In this document: positions 1-6,087 of the stretch, piece by piece
Layout: each line of letters begins with the position of its first letter
Position numbering within the stretch: position 1 is the first letter of the stretch
Source of the DNA: an uncultured Clostridia bacterium
GTDB lineage: Bacteria > Bacillota > Clostridia > Christensenellales > Borkfalkiaceae
Reading direction: 5' to 3'
Assembly (NCBI GenBank): GCA_944369635.1
Contig: CALVXL010000058.1
Span: forward strand, 1-7,077
DNA length: 7,077 nucleotides
Translations under genes and position numbers: made by a program
The notes under the pieces: generated by a model
The model's input: the letters and a program-made list of their open reading frames with translations, nothing else
Told to the model about the DNA's origin: nothing
Databases searched by the model: none

Positions 1-771
1 GGTTTCGCAAGTTATGTCGACGCCCTCCGCCTTGGCTTTGCGGATGAGCTCTACGCTCTCCTTTGTCGAGATATGGCACACATGGTGCTTATGCCCGATT
101 TTTTTCGCCAGCGCGATATCGCGTTCGATCTGCTTATATTCGCTTGCCGAGGAAATCCCCTTATGGTTGTGCGCTTTTGCGTAAGCGCCGTCGTGTATGT
201 ATCCGCCGCAGAGCAGGCTTTCGTCCTCCGAATGGGCGGCGACGATCTTGCCGAGCGATTTTGCCCGCCGCATCGCCTCTTCCATAAGCGCGGGGTTCTG
301 CACGCCCTTGCCGTCGTCGGAAAACGCCACGACGCGCGGCGCCAGCTTTTCCATATCCGCCAGTTTTTCCCCTCGTTCCCCCTCGGTGATACAGCCGTAA
401 GGATAAACCGAAATCAAAGCGTCTTTTCGAATCGCCTCTTCTTCCGCGGCGAGGTGCTCGACGCTGTCGGGAAAGGGGTTTAAATTCGGCATGGCGCATA
501 CCGCGGTATAACCGCCAGCCGCCGCCGCAGAAGTACCGCTCCTGATCCCCTCTTTATAAAAAAAACCGGGTTCTCTTAAATGTACGTGTACATCGATCAA
601 ACCCGGTAAAATGATTTTGTTTTTTAAAGAAATAACGGCTTCGCCCTCGGAAGAAAATTCTTTCCCCTCGGATGCGGGATTTAAAATGTCTGTCACAAAA
701 CCCTTTTTTACCGCTATGTCGAACGGTTGAATACCGTTCTCCGTCATTAAGCGCGCGTTTTTGAAAAACAC
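1..771 (-). CDS. pyrC: Dihydroorotase, class I, N-terminal 257 residues (3' end beyond the window)
   Basis: Dihydroorotase is a cytosolic metal-dependent amidohydrolase that interconverts N-carbamoyl-aspartate and dihydroorotate in de novo pyrimidine synthesis. The translation shows the family signature DVHVHLREPG (residues 60-69, metal ligands H62 and H64, substrate arginine R66), MPN (94-96), the class I motif FSDDG (150-154, D153 the bridging-type aspartate), AHSED (H180) and VCHIST (H233). By my recollection these match the ligand positions of the Aquifex enzyme almost residue for residue. The final catalytic aspartate and the C-terminal third lie off the left edge. The start is GTG, reading MFFKNARLMT; it is chosen over the in-frame ATG at 747 because AAAGGAG (781-787) sits 9 bases upstream. 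The gene follows rhaD on the same strand but has its own promoter. Allantoinase or hydantoinase is the alternative; FSDDG and HISTKES favour dihydroorotase. Confidence 0.92.
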   Translation of the reverse strand, partial: MFFKNARLMTENGIQPFDIAVKKGFVTDILNPASEGKEFSSEGEAVISLKNKIILPGLIDVHVHLREPGFFYKEGIRSGTSAAAAGGYTAVCAMPNLNPFPDSVEHLAAEEEAIRKDALISVYPYGCITEGERGEKLADMEKLAPRVVAFSDDGKGVQNPALMEEAMRRAKSLGKIVAAHSEDESLLCGGYIHDGAYAKAHNHKGISSASEYKQIERDIALAKKIGHKHHVCHISTKESVELIRKAKAEGVDITCET

Positions 772-780
772 TTTTTTCCG

Positions 781-787
781 CTCCTTT
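781..787 (-). promoter_or_regulatory. Ribosome binding site of pyrC
   Basis: On the minus strand this reads AAAGGAG, a strong Shine-Dalgarno match 9 bases before the GTG codon at 771. It decides the start: the first in-frame ATG (747-745) lies 24 bases further in and would cut off a beta-strand typical of the amidohydrolase N-terminus. Confidence 0.8.
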
Positions 788-799
788 GTAATTTTTTCT

Positions 800-828
800 A
801 TAATACCAAATCGGCGGAAATTTGTCAA
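800..828 (-). promoter_or_regulatory. Sigma-A type promoter for pyrC
   Basis: Read on the minus strand: TTGACA (-35, 823-828), a 17-base spacer, and TATTAT (-10, 800-805). Transcription should begin near 793, giving a leader of only about 22 bases before GTG. That is too short for a PyrR-type attenuator or other riboregulator, so control of this gene, if any, would act at initiation or elsewhere. The spacer contains a small inverted repeat, CAAAT-N8-ATTTG (807-824), of uncertain meaning. Between the rhaD stop (876) and this promoter I see no convincing intrinsic terminator, so rha read-through is possible. Confidence 0.82.
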
Positions 829-875
829 ATGCTTTGCAAGCGCGAGACCAAATTTTTACGGAAATTTTTTTGCGC

Positions 876-1730
876 TTATAAGTCGAGCCAGCCTTCCTTC
901 GCTTTGAGTCCGAACCCGTCGGCGATGATTTTCAGCTGCGCGTCGGTAATGGTGTTTTTGACAGGCAGGTGCGCGATCTTTAAATAAAGCTCCGCCGCCT
1001 TTTCCACCGTTTCGATGAGCCCGAACGCTTCGTCCATGGTTTTGCCCGCGCCGTATATGCCGTGATTCGCCCATACGACCAGGCGGAATTCCTTCATCTT
1101 CTCTGCCGTCGCTTCCCCGATCTCGTTATTGCCGCAGAGCATCCACGGCAGAACGCCGATCCCGTCGGGGAACACCACCATGCACTCCGTGATCATGCGC
1201 CAGAGCGTGCGGGTAAATTCCCGCTCGTTCAGATCGTGCACGAAAGTCATCGCCAAAAGGTTGGTCGGGTGCGTATGCATGATAATACGGTTTTCGCTGT
1301 CGACGGAAAGCCTGCTCATGTGACTCATGAGGTGCGCGGGAAGTTCGCTGGTGAATCTGCCGCCGTCCTCCCAGCCCCATAAGAGGCGCGCCGTTTCGCC
1401 GTCGGGCGCGATTTTGATGATGCCCAGATTGTTTTCGGGATCTTCGTCCACGTTTTTAAAATATTTACCCGTTCCCGTAACGAGAAAACATTTTCCCGCC
1501 AGCTTTTCCGCTTTGAACCCCATGGGGATTTCGCGGATATATTCCGAAGTGTCGAGATATTTTTCCAGCTCTTTTTCGTCGAGCATATAGCTGACGTTGC
1601 CGCCGTTCCTTTCGTCCCAGCCGAGGCGGTACATATTGGCGCAGGCCTTGCGCATTTCCCTGACGAAGGGCGCGTTCTTCACGTCGAGCACGCTTTGCGT
1701 GATACTTCTTTTGATTTTATCGAAATTCAT
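876..1730 (-). CDS. rhaD: L-rhamnulose-1-phosphate aldolase
   Basis: A zinc-dependent class II aldolase that splits L-rhamnulose 1-phosphate into dihydroxyacetone phosphate and L-lactaldehyde, the last of the three core cytosolic steps of rhamnose catabolism. The 284 residues are close to the 274 of E. coli RhaD. Visible motifs in order: ERNGGN (40-45) and VTGTGKYF (84-91), which form the phosphate site; SELPAH with the probable catalytic E129; MHTHP with zinc ligands H152 and H154; and ANHGIYG with the third ligand H223. These match E. coli E117, H141, H143 and H212, from memory. The start is ATG with GGGGAGG just upstream, inside the end of rhaA. One base separates the rhaA stop from this ATG, so translation is probably coupled. 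It is the last gene of the rhaBAD transcript. Fuculose-phosphate aldolases are related but shorter (about 215 residues), so RhaD is well supported. Confidence 0.96.
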   Translation of the reverse strand: MNFDKIKRSITQSVLDVKNAPFVREMRKACANMYRLGWDERNGGNVSYMLDEKELEKYLDTSEYIREIPMGFKAEKLAGKCFLVTGTGKYFKNVDEDPENNLGIIKIAPDGETARLLWGWEDGGRFTSELPAHLMSHMSRLSVDSENRIIMHTHPTNLLAMTFVHDLNEREFTRTLWRMITECMVVFPDGIGVLPWMLCGNNEIGEATAEKMKEFRLVVWANHGIYGAGKTMDEAFGLIETVEKAAELYLKIAHLPVKNTITDAQLKIIADGFGLKAKEGWLDL

Positions 1731-1731
1731 T

Positions 1732-2964
1732 TCAGTTCCTCCCCAAAAGCACTTCTTTTTCGTATTTTTTCACCTCGGCAAGCCAATCGCCGCCGACGTT
1801 TTCCCGCCGCAGATATTCTTCCCATACGTCGCCGAACGGCATTTCCTTTACCCGTTCGGAAACCGCCATGAGTTCGGTGAACTCCCCTGCGTTCTGCAGC
1901 GTTTTCATCTTTTCCTGCGGCATCAAAAGCGCGAACAAAAGCGCCTTTTGCATGTTGCGCATACCGACGATCCACGCCGCCACGCGGTTGATGGACGCGT
2001 CGAAATAATCGAGCCCGATGAGCACCTTTTCTTCCGCGCCCGCAAAGATTATCTCCTTTGCGATCTCTTTGAGTTCGTCGTCGAAGAGCACGACGTGATC
2101 ACTGTCCCAGCGCACGGGGCGCGTCACGTGCAAGGCGAGTTTGTCGTTAAACAAAAGCATGGACGAGATCTTATCCGACACCGTTTCCGTCGGGTGAAAA
2201 TGCCCGTTGTCCAAAAGACAGCATATCCCGTTTTTCGCGGCGTAGTTCATATAAAATTCGAAAGAGCCGACGGTGTAACTTTCCATGCCGATGCCGAAGA
2301 CCTTGCTTTCCACCGAATCGACGATGTATTTTTTATCGTATTTGTCGGCGTAGATCTCGTCGAGAGATTTTTTCAGGCGGGCGCGCGGCGCCAAACGGTC
2401 GGCGGGCACGTCTTTCAGCCCGTCGGGAATCCACACGTTGCAAAGGCACGGCGTGCCCAGCTTTTCCCCGATATAGGCGGAAATCTTTCTCACCGCCTTG
2501 CCGTGGCGCACCCAGAACGCGCGCACGTTTTCGTCCGCCGCGGAAAGCGTGCCGTTTGCCGAAAGCGGGTGCGAAAAGAACGTGGGATTCATGTCTATGC
2601 CGAGATTTCGCACTTTCGCATACTCGATCCAACGATCGAAATGCTCGGGCAGCAACGCGTCGCGATCCGCCTTTTTATCGGTAACGGCATAGCTCGCGTG
2701 CAGATTGATACGCTTTTTGCCGGGGATAAAGCGGAAGGCAAAGTCCATATCGGCGGTGAGTTCTTCAAAATTGCGCGCTTTGCCGGGATAATTGCCCGTA
2801 GTCTGTATGCCGCCCGTCAGCTCGCCCGCGCCCTCGAAACCGCCGACGTCGTCGCCCTGCCAGCAGTGCATGGAAACGGGAATGTTTTTCACCTTTTCCA
2901 GCGCGCGTTCGGCGTCAACGCCGAACGCGGCGTAAATCTTTTTCGCTTCTTCGTATCTGTTCAT
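1732..2964 (-). CDS. rhaA: L-rhamnose isomerase
   Basis: Converts L-rhamnose to L-rhamnulose, the entry step of the pathway; a cytosolic TIM-barrel enzyme needing Mn2+ or similar metals. The 410 residues compare with 419 in E. coli. The family hallmark HCWQGDDVGGFE lies at residues 33-44, followed by GGIQTTGNYPGKARN (51-65). The structural metal ligands recalled for E. coli (E234, D267, H294, D334) map with a constant offset of 15 to E219 (in VESK), D252 (in LDNGHFHPTE), H279 and D319 (in IGLDYFDAS). K221 matches the conserved lysine beside them. All catalytic positions therefore look intact. The start is ATG with GGGAGAG just upstream, overlapping the end of rhaB. One base lies between the rhaB stop TAA and this ATG, and one base between its own TGA and the rhaD ATG. 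A 476-codon open frame runs antisense to it and is regarded as a shadow. Confidence 0.97.
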   Translation of the reverse strand: MNRYEEAKKIYAAFGVDAERALEKVKNIPVSMHCWQGDDVGGFEGAGELTGGIQTTGNYPGKARNFEELTADMDFAFRFIPGKKRINLHASYAVTDKKADRDALLPEHFDRWIEYAKVRNLGIDMNPTFFSHPLSANGTLSAADENVRAFWVRHGKAVRKISAYIGEKLGTPCLCNVWIPDGLKDVPADRLAPRARLKKSLDEIYADKYDKKYIVDSVESKVFGIGMESYTVGSFEFYMNYAAKNGICCLLDNGHFHPTETVSDKISSMLLFNDKLALHVTRPVRWDSDHVVLFDDELKEIAKEIIFAGAEEKVLIGLDYFDASINRVAAWIVGMRNMQKALLFALLMPQEKMKTLQNAGEFTELMAVSERVKEMPFGDVWEEYLRRENVGGDWLAEVKKYEKEVLLGRN

Positions 2965-2965
2965 A

Positions 2966-4267
2966 TTACTCTCCCATCTGGATTTTTAAATTTCCCAGCG
3001 CCGTCGATTCGATCGGCAGCGCGATGACTTTCTTTTTCGTGAACTCTTCCGTAAAGCGGTTGAGCGGTTTGTTCTTTGCGCCCCCGCCCACGATGTAAAG
3101 CTCCTCGTAGGTCTTTTGCGTGTTCTTTTCGAGAAGCGCGTAGGTCTCCGCATAGCACTTTGCCAGCGAACGGTATACCGAGCGCACCAAATCCTTTTCC
3201 GTTTCGGGCAAGGGAATGCCGTGCTTTTTCATATACTCCAAAATCGCCTCGCGCATATTCGTCGGTGCGAAAAACGCCTTGTCGTTGACGTCGAACGTTT
3301 GGTTATAACCGCTCTCCTCCGCCGCGGCGTCCATTTCGGCAAAACTCATGGGTCGGACGAGGGTTTCTTTCAGCTTGTTGACCACCCACATGCCCATAAT
3401 GTTTTTCTGGTAGCGGAAGGTGTTGTTCACGCCGCCCTCGTTGGAAAGATCGTGCGAAACGAGCACAGCGCTTTCCGACTTGATGCCCATCAGCGACCAG
3501 GTGCCGCTCGATATATACGGCTGATTGCCCTGCATGGGGATTCCGTAGACCGCGCTCGCCGTGTCGTGCGAAGCGCAGAACATGACCTTTGCGCTGCCGC
3601 CGACTTCTTTTTCCTCTTCGGGCAGAAATCTCCCCAAAACGAAAGACGGGTTTTCGAGCTTATGCGAAAACAACGCTTTTTTCAGCCCCAATCTTTCGAC
3701 GATATCTTCGTCGAAAGCGTGCGTTTCGGCGTTGACGAGCCCCGTGGTGGTAGCGTCGGTATATTCCTTTGCCTTGACGCCCGTCAGCTTATAGGAAAAA
3801 TATTCGGGGAGCATCAAGAAGTCCGTCGCGTTTTCCAGCCTGCCGTCCAGCTTATCGCAATACAGCTGATAAATGCTGTTGAAGCTTGCGAACATCAATC
3901 CCGTGCGCGCATAGAGTTCGTCGAAGGGCATCAGAGCATGCACCTTGTCGATTGCGCGCTCCGTGCGGGAATCGCGATAGGCATAGCAGGGATAAATTTC
4001 CTTATCTCCGTTCATCAGGACATAGTCCACGCCCCAGGTATCGATTGCAACGCTTTCTATCGCGCCGTATTTTTCAAACGCCTTTTTTATACCCGCTTTG
4101 ATTTCCCGAAAAAGGCTTTCCGTATCCCACACGAGCGAGCCGTTTTCAGTCTTTGCGCCGTTGGGAAAACGGTAAACTTCCTCCGTTACCGTCTGCCCGT
4201 TTTGCTTAAAGCCCGCGATGTGCCGCCCGCTGGTCGCGCCGATATCGATTGCAAGAAAAACTTTCAT
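2966..4267 (-). CDS. rhaB: Rhamnulokinase (FGGY family), C-terminally short
   Basis: Phosphorylates L-rhamnulose to L-rhamnulose 1-phosphate with ATP; cytosolic FGGY carbohydrate kinase. Motifs in order: DIGATSGR (8-15), the N-terminal phosphate loop; DTWGVDYVL (76-84); YRDSRT (97-102); HDTASAV (234-240), with D235 as the likely catalytic base; SSGTWSL (253-259); and GGGAKN (404-409), the adenosine-binding loop. The protein has 433 residues, whereas E. coli and Bacillus enzymes have about 485-489. It stops 24 residues after GGGAKN, in ESTALGNLKIQMGE, where relatives continue for roughly 45-50 more residues. The rhaA start follows after one base, so there is no hidden continuation in another frame. 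The core FGGY_C fold appears complete, so activity is plausible. First gene of the operon, with ATG preceded by AGGCGGGTGA and a promoter at 4295-4323. Confidence 0.95.
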   Translation of the reverse strand: MKVFLAIDIGATSGRHIAGFKQNGQTVTEEVYRFPNGAKTENGSLVWDTESLFREIKAGIKKAFEKYGAIESVAIDTWGVDYVLMNGDKEIYPCYAYRDSRTERAIDKVHALMPFDELYARTGLMFASFNSIYQLYCDKLDGRLENATDFLMLPEYFSYKLTGVKAKEYTDATTTGLVNAETHAFDEDIVERLGLKKALFSHKLENPSFVLGRFLPEEEKEVGGSAKVMFCASHDTASAVYGIPMQGNQPYISSGTWSLMGIKSESAVLVSHDLSNEGGVNNTFRYQKNIMGMWVVNKLKETLVRPMSFAEMDAAAEESGYNQTFDVNDKAFFAPTNMREAILEYMKKHGIPLPETEKDLVRSVYRSLAKCYAETYALLEKNTQKTYEELYIVGGGAKNKPLNRFTEEFTKKKVIALPIESTALGNLKIQMGE

Positions 4268-4294
4268 CTTTCACCCGCCTTGTTTACTGCTTTT

Positions 4295-4323
4295 ATTGTA
4301 CAACACATGCGGAAAACTGTCAA
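4295..4323 (-). promoter_or_regulatory. Promoter of the rhaBAD operon
   Basis: On the minus strand: TTGACA (-35, 4318-4323), a 17-base spacer, and TACAAT (-10, 4295-4300). Start of transcription is predicted near 4288, giving a leader of about 21 bases to the rhaB ATG. It is back-to-back with the regulator's promoter, with 15 bases between the two -35 boxes. The -10 box overlaps the palindrome TTGTACAA (4296-4303). Confidence 0.82.
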
Positions 4324-4331
4324 TATGTGTT
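4302..4331 (-). promoter_or_regulatory. Inverted repeat over the rhaB promoter, candidate operator
   Basis: Perfect 7-base arms AACACAT (4302-4308) and ATGTGTT (4325-4331), separated by 16 bases. The centres of the arms are 23 bases apart, about two helical turns. The element encloses the rhaB -35 box and most of its spacer, where a bound repressor would block polymerase. Its right arm shares four bases (4328-4331) with the neighbouring operator candidate. Binding by the divergent DeoR protein is inference from position and symmetry. Confidence 0.5.
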
Positions 4332-4352
4332 CATTAAATTGACAAATGAACA
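4328..4352 (+). promoter_or_regulatory. Inverted repeat over the regulator's own -35 box, candidate operator
   Basis: Perfect 8-base arms TGTTCATT (4328-4335) and AATGAACA (4345-4352) flank a 9-base spacer that holds the plus-strand -35 TTGACA (4339-4344). The site sits between the two divergent promoters, as expected for a DeoR-family repressor controlling both itself and rhaBAD. Looser variants of the half-site occur nearby: TGTTTACT at 4281-4288 and TGTTTATT at 4390-4397. Function is inferred. Confidence 0.6.
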
Positions 4353-4367
4353 AAATTTGCGTATTAT
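4339..4367 (+). promoter_or_regulatory. Promoter of the DeoR-family regulator gene
   Basis: TTGACA (-35, 4339-4344), a 17-base spacer, and TATTAT (-10, 4362-4367): the same hexamers and spacing as the pyrC promoter. Transcription should begin near 4374, about 35 bases before the ATG at 4409. The leader contains AAACAA-N7-TTGTTT (4376-4394), a weak inverted repeat that could be an extra operator half-site pair or may be chance in AT-rich DNA. Confidence 0.82.
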
Positions 4368-4398
4368 ATAAGCAGAAACAATCAGAATTTGTTTATTT

Positions 4399-4403
4399 GA
4401 GGG
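4399..4403 (+). promoter_or_regulatory. Ribosome binding site that decides the regulator's start
   Basis: GAGGG (within GAGGGCGG) lies 5 bases before the ATG at 4409. The same frame is open from an earlier ATG at 4346, but that codon lies inside the spacer between the -35 and -10 boxes and so would be upstream of the transcript. Confidence 0.7.
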
Positions 4404-4408
4404 CGGTT

Positions 4409-5164
4409 ATGGACAGCGAGAAACTGGAAGAGATCAAGCGCATTTTAACGGTGCAACGCGCGGCGAGCGTGAACGAACTTGCCGAAAAACTGTACGTCAG
4501 CACGGCGACGGTGCGGCGCGCGCTGAATATTTTGGAAAAGGACGGCGTTTTAAAGCGCACCCACGGCGGCGCGGTCAGCGTGAAAAACAACGACGGCGAA
4601 GCGGCGTTCAACGCGCGGCTCATGCTGAACCAGCCGTTAAAGCGGCGCATCGCGGAGGCGGCTTCCCTGCTGATCCCCGACAATTCCTGCGTGTTTATGG
4701 ATTCCAGCAGCAGCGTGGGCTGTATCGTACCGTATCTTGAAAATTTTACCTCTCTGAAAGTGATCACCAACGGAATCCGAACGGCTTACTGGCTTTCCCA
4801 ACTGAAAAACGTGAGCGTGACCATCGCGTGCGGCGAAGTGGAAAATTACGGAAACAGCGTTCTCGGCAGCCGCACGCTTGACTTTATACGGACGATGAGT
4901 TTCGACTGCTCCGTCATCTCCACCAGCGGCGTGAGCAAAAACGGGTATTTTACCGACGCGCACGCCGACCAGAGCGAAATCAAAAAATATTTGCTGGAAA
5001 ATTCCGCAAAGACCGTGGTGCTTGCCGATTCGAGCAAGTTTTTCAAAACCTGTATTTATAAAACTTTCCCCTGCGATAAGCCCGATTTTCTCGTAACCGA
5101 CCGTGCGCCCGAAACGGACTTTAGCGAAAGTTTACGCCACTGCGAGCTCATCGTTGCCGATTAA
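4409..5164 (+). CDS. DeoR-family transcriptional regulator, probable repressor of the rhamnose operon
   Basis: The 251-residue protein has the usual DeoR length and layout. The N-terminal winged helix-turn-helix (about residues 5-57) includes the recognition region STATVRRALNILEKDGVLKR (31-50) and the wing THGGAV (51-56). The C-terminal sensor domain (about 70-250), of the type that binds phosphorylated sugars, shows DSSSSV (98-103), VITNG (118-122), TSGVSKNGYFTD (152-163) and VLADSSKF (204-211) with the conserved K210. It faces rhaBAD across a shared 141-base control region with symmetric repeats over both promoters. Repression of rhaBAD and of itself, relieved by rhamnulose 1-phosphate or a related intermediate, is inferred by analogy with the DeoR-type rhamnose regulator of Bacillus subtilis. 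The start is ATG 4409, set by the promoter and GAGGG; 251 residues also suits the family better than the 272 from the upstream ATG. Confidence 0.9.
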   Translation: MDSEKLEEIKRILTVQRAASVNELAEKLYVSTATVRRALNILEKDGVLKRTHGGAVSVKNNDGEAAFNARLMLNQPLKRRIAEAASLLIPDNSCVFMDSSSSVGCIVPYLENFTSLKVITNGIRTAYWLSQLKNVSVTIACGEVENYGNSVLGSRTLDFIRTMSFDCSVISTSGVSKNGYFTDAHADQSEIKKYLLENSAKTVVLADSSKFFKTCIYKTFPCDKPDFLVTDRAPETDFSESLRHCELIVAD

Positions 5165-5197
5165 TTCCATAGCGCGTTAAATTACGCTGCAAAATAT

Positions 5198-5233
5198 AAA
5201 CGCGCCCCGACCGTTTCGGTCGGGGCGCGTTTT
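5198..5233. terminator. Bidirectional intrinsic terminator
   Basis: A perfect 16-base stem (AAACGCGCCCCGACCG, 5198-5213) pairs with 5217-5232 across a TTT loop. On the plus strand it ends in TTTT (5230-5233), 34 bases after the regulator's stop. On the minus strand the stem is followed by TTTATATTTT, about 55 bases after the phosphatase stop. It lies between two convergent genes and can serve both. Confidence 0.92.
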
Positions 5234-5286
5234 ATCATTCAGTTTAAATGTTCAAAACGTAAATTTTCACGCAATGCTTAAGGAGT

Positions 5287-6087
5287 TCAGCGAAGATACG
5301 GCAAAATATCGTTCAAGCTGTTTAAGACGATATCGGCTTTCATGCCGCTTTCGGAATACATTTTTTCCGTCGTTTCCCCGCTGAGCACCAAAACCGTGGT
5401 GAAAGAATTGTTCAGCCCGAAGCGGATATCGGTATAAAGCCTGTCGCCGACCATGACGAGCTGATCTTCCTCACAGCCCGTAAGCTCCTTAATCCCCTCG
5501 CCCATAAAGCGGTAAGGTTTACCGACGATGACGTCGGGCAGCCGCCCCGTAGAGGCTTCGAACATCTTCATATAGCTGCCGATATCGGGAACGTCCACTT
5601 CCTTGGCGGGACAGTTCACGTCGGGGTGCGTGGCGATGTATGTAGTGCCGCGCTTTAAGAAAAGCGCGACCTTGCAAAGCTTTTCGTAATTGATTTCGGT
5701 ATCGTAGGAAATTACGGTAATTTCGGGATTCTCATCGTCCAGAACGATCCCCTCGCGCAAAAATTCCTCGCGGAGTTTTTGCGTACCCATCAGATACACC
5801 CGCTTGCCCGCGTAGCGGCTTTTCAGCAGGGCAACGGTCGCGTCGCCCGAAGTGTACACCGTGTCGCGTTCGTCCCAGATGCCGATCTTTTTGAGCCGTT
5901 CCACATATGTTTCCCCGGTCTTTGAGGAATTGTTGGTAAGATATACGATCTTGCGCCCGCTTTCGCGTATGGCCCGCAAGGTGTTTTTCATATCGCCGAT
6001 CAGCTCTCCCTCGATGTAGACCGTGCCGTCCAGATCGAGCAAAAACGCTCGGATCTTTTTCATCTTTTCGTAAAACGCGTTATTCAT
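5287..6087 (-). CDS. HAD superfamily subfamily IIA phosphatase (NagD/AraL/phosphoglycolate phosphatase-like)
   Basis: The 266-residue protein shows all four HAD motifs: DLDGTVY (18-24; nucleophile D18 and acid/base D20), TNNSS (51-55), K180 in VGKP, and VGDRLYTDI (203-211; metal-binding D205 and D210). The insert between motifs II and III, including VYLMGTQKLREEF and YIATHPDVNCP, is the large C2-type cap of subfamily IIA. Family members are cytosolic phosphatases acting on small phosphate esters such as p-nitrophenyl phosphate, phosphoglycolate, nucleotides or sugar phosphates; the substrate cannot be read from the sequence. The ATG overlaps the last 8 bases of the topoisomerase gene (ATGAATAA), implying cotranscription and probably coupled translation. 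The best upstream Shine-Dalgarno, AGGAG, is 12 bases away, rather far. A later ATG at 6063 would keep the HAD core but has no clear ribosome site. It is convergent with the rhamnose regulator and separated from it by a terminator. Confidence 0.92.
   Translation of the reverse strand: MNNAFYEKMKKIRAFLLDLDGTVYIEGELIGDMKNTLRAIRESGRKIVYLTNNSSKTGETYVERLKKIGIWDERDTVYTSGDATVALLKSRYAGKRVYLMGTQKLREEFLREGIVLDDENPEITVISYDTEINYEKLCKVALFLKRGTTYIATHPDVNCPAKEVDVPDIGSYMKMFEASTGRLPDVIVGKPYRFMGEGIKELTGCEEDQLVMVGDRLYTDIRFGLNNSFTTVLVLSGETTEKMYSESGMKADIVLNSLNDILPYLR

Noticed and set aside
73..483. 136-codon plus-strand and 112-codon minus-strand frames over the pyrC region
   Set aside because: Both lie in other frames of the dihydroorotase, which reads open from GTG 771 to the left edge with all expected family motifs.
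2966..2990. Frameshift or sequencing error as the cause of the short rhamnulokinase end
   Set aside because: The next gene starts one base after the stop with a conserved N-terminus, so no extra kinase sequence exists in any frame.
1597..3027. A 476-codon open frame on the plus strand, antisense to rhaA
   Set aside because: It is a shadow of codon bias in rhaA: the opposite strand holds an intact isomerase with all metal ligands, and the antisense product is rich in His, Arg and Phe without any recognisable domain.
3116..4342. A 408-codon open frame on the plus strand, antisense to rhaB
   Set aside because: Same explanation: it mirrors the rhamnulokinase frame, runs through the rhaB promoter region and shows no family motifs.
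4268..4408. Possible catabolite control (cre) site in the rha control region
   Set aside because: No stretch fits the TGNAANCGNTNNCA-type consensus; the closest candidate around 4308-4322 has the wrong length and core.
5171..5188. Partial palindrome AGCG...CGCT just after the regulator stop
   Set aside because: Only four outer pairs form before mismatches; the strong hairpin at 5198-5232 explains termination without it.
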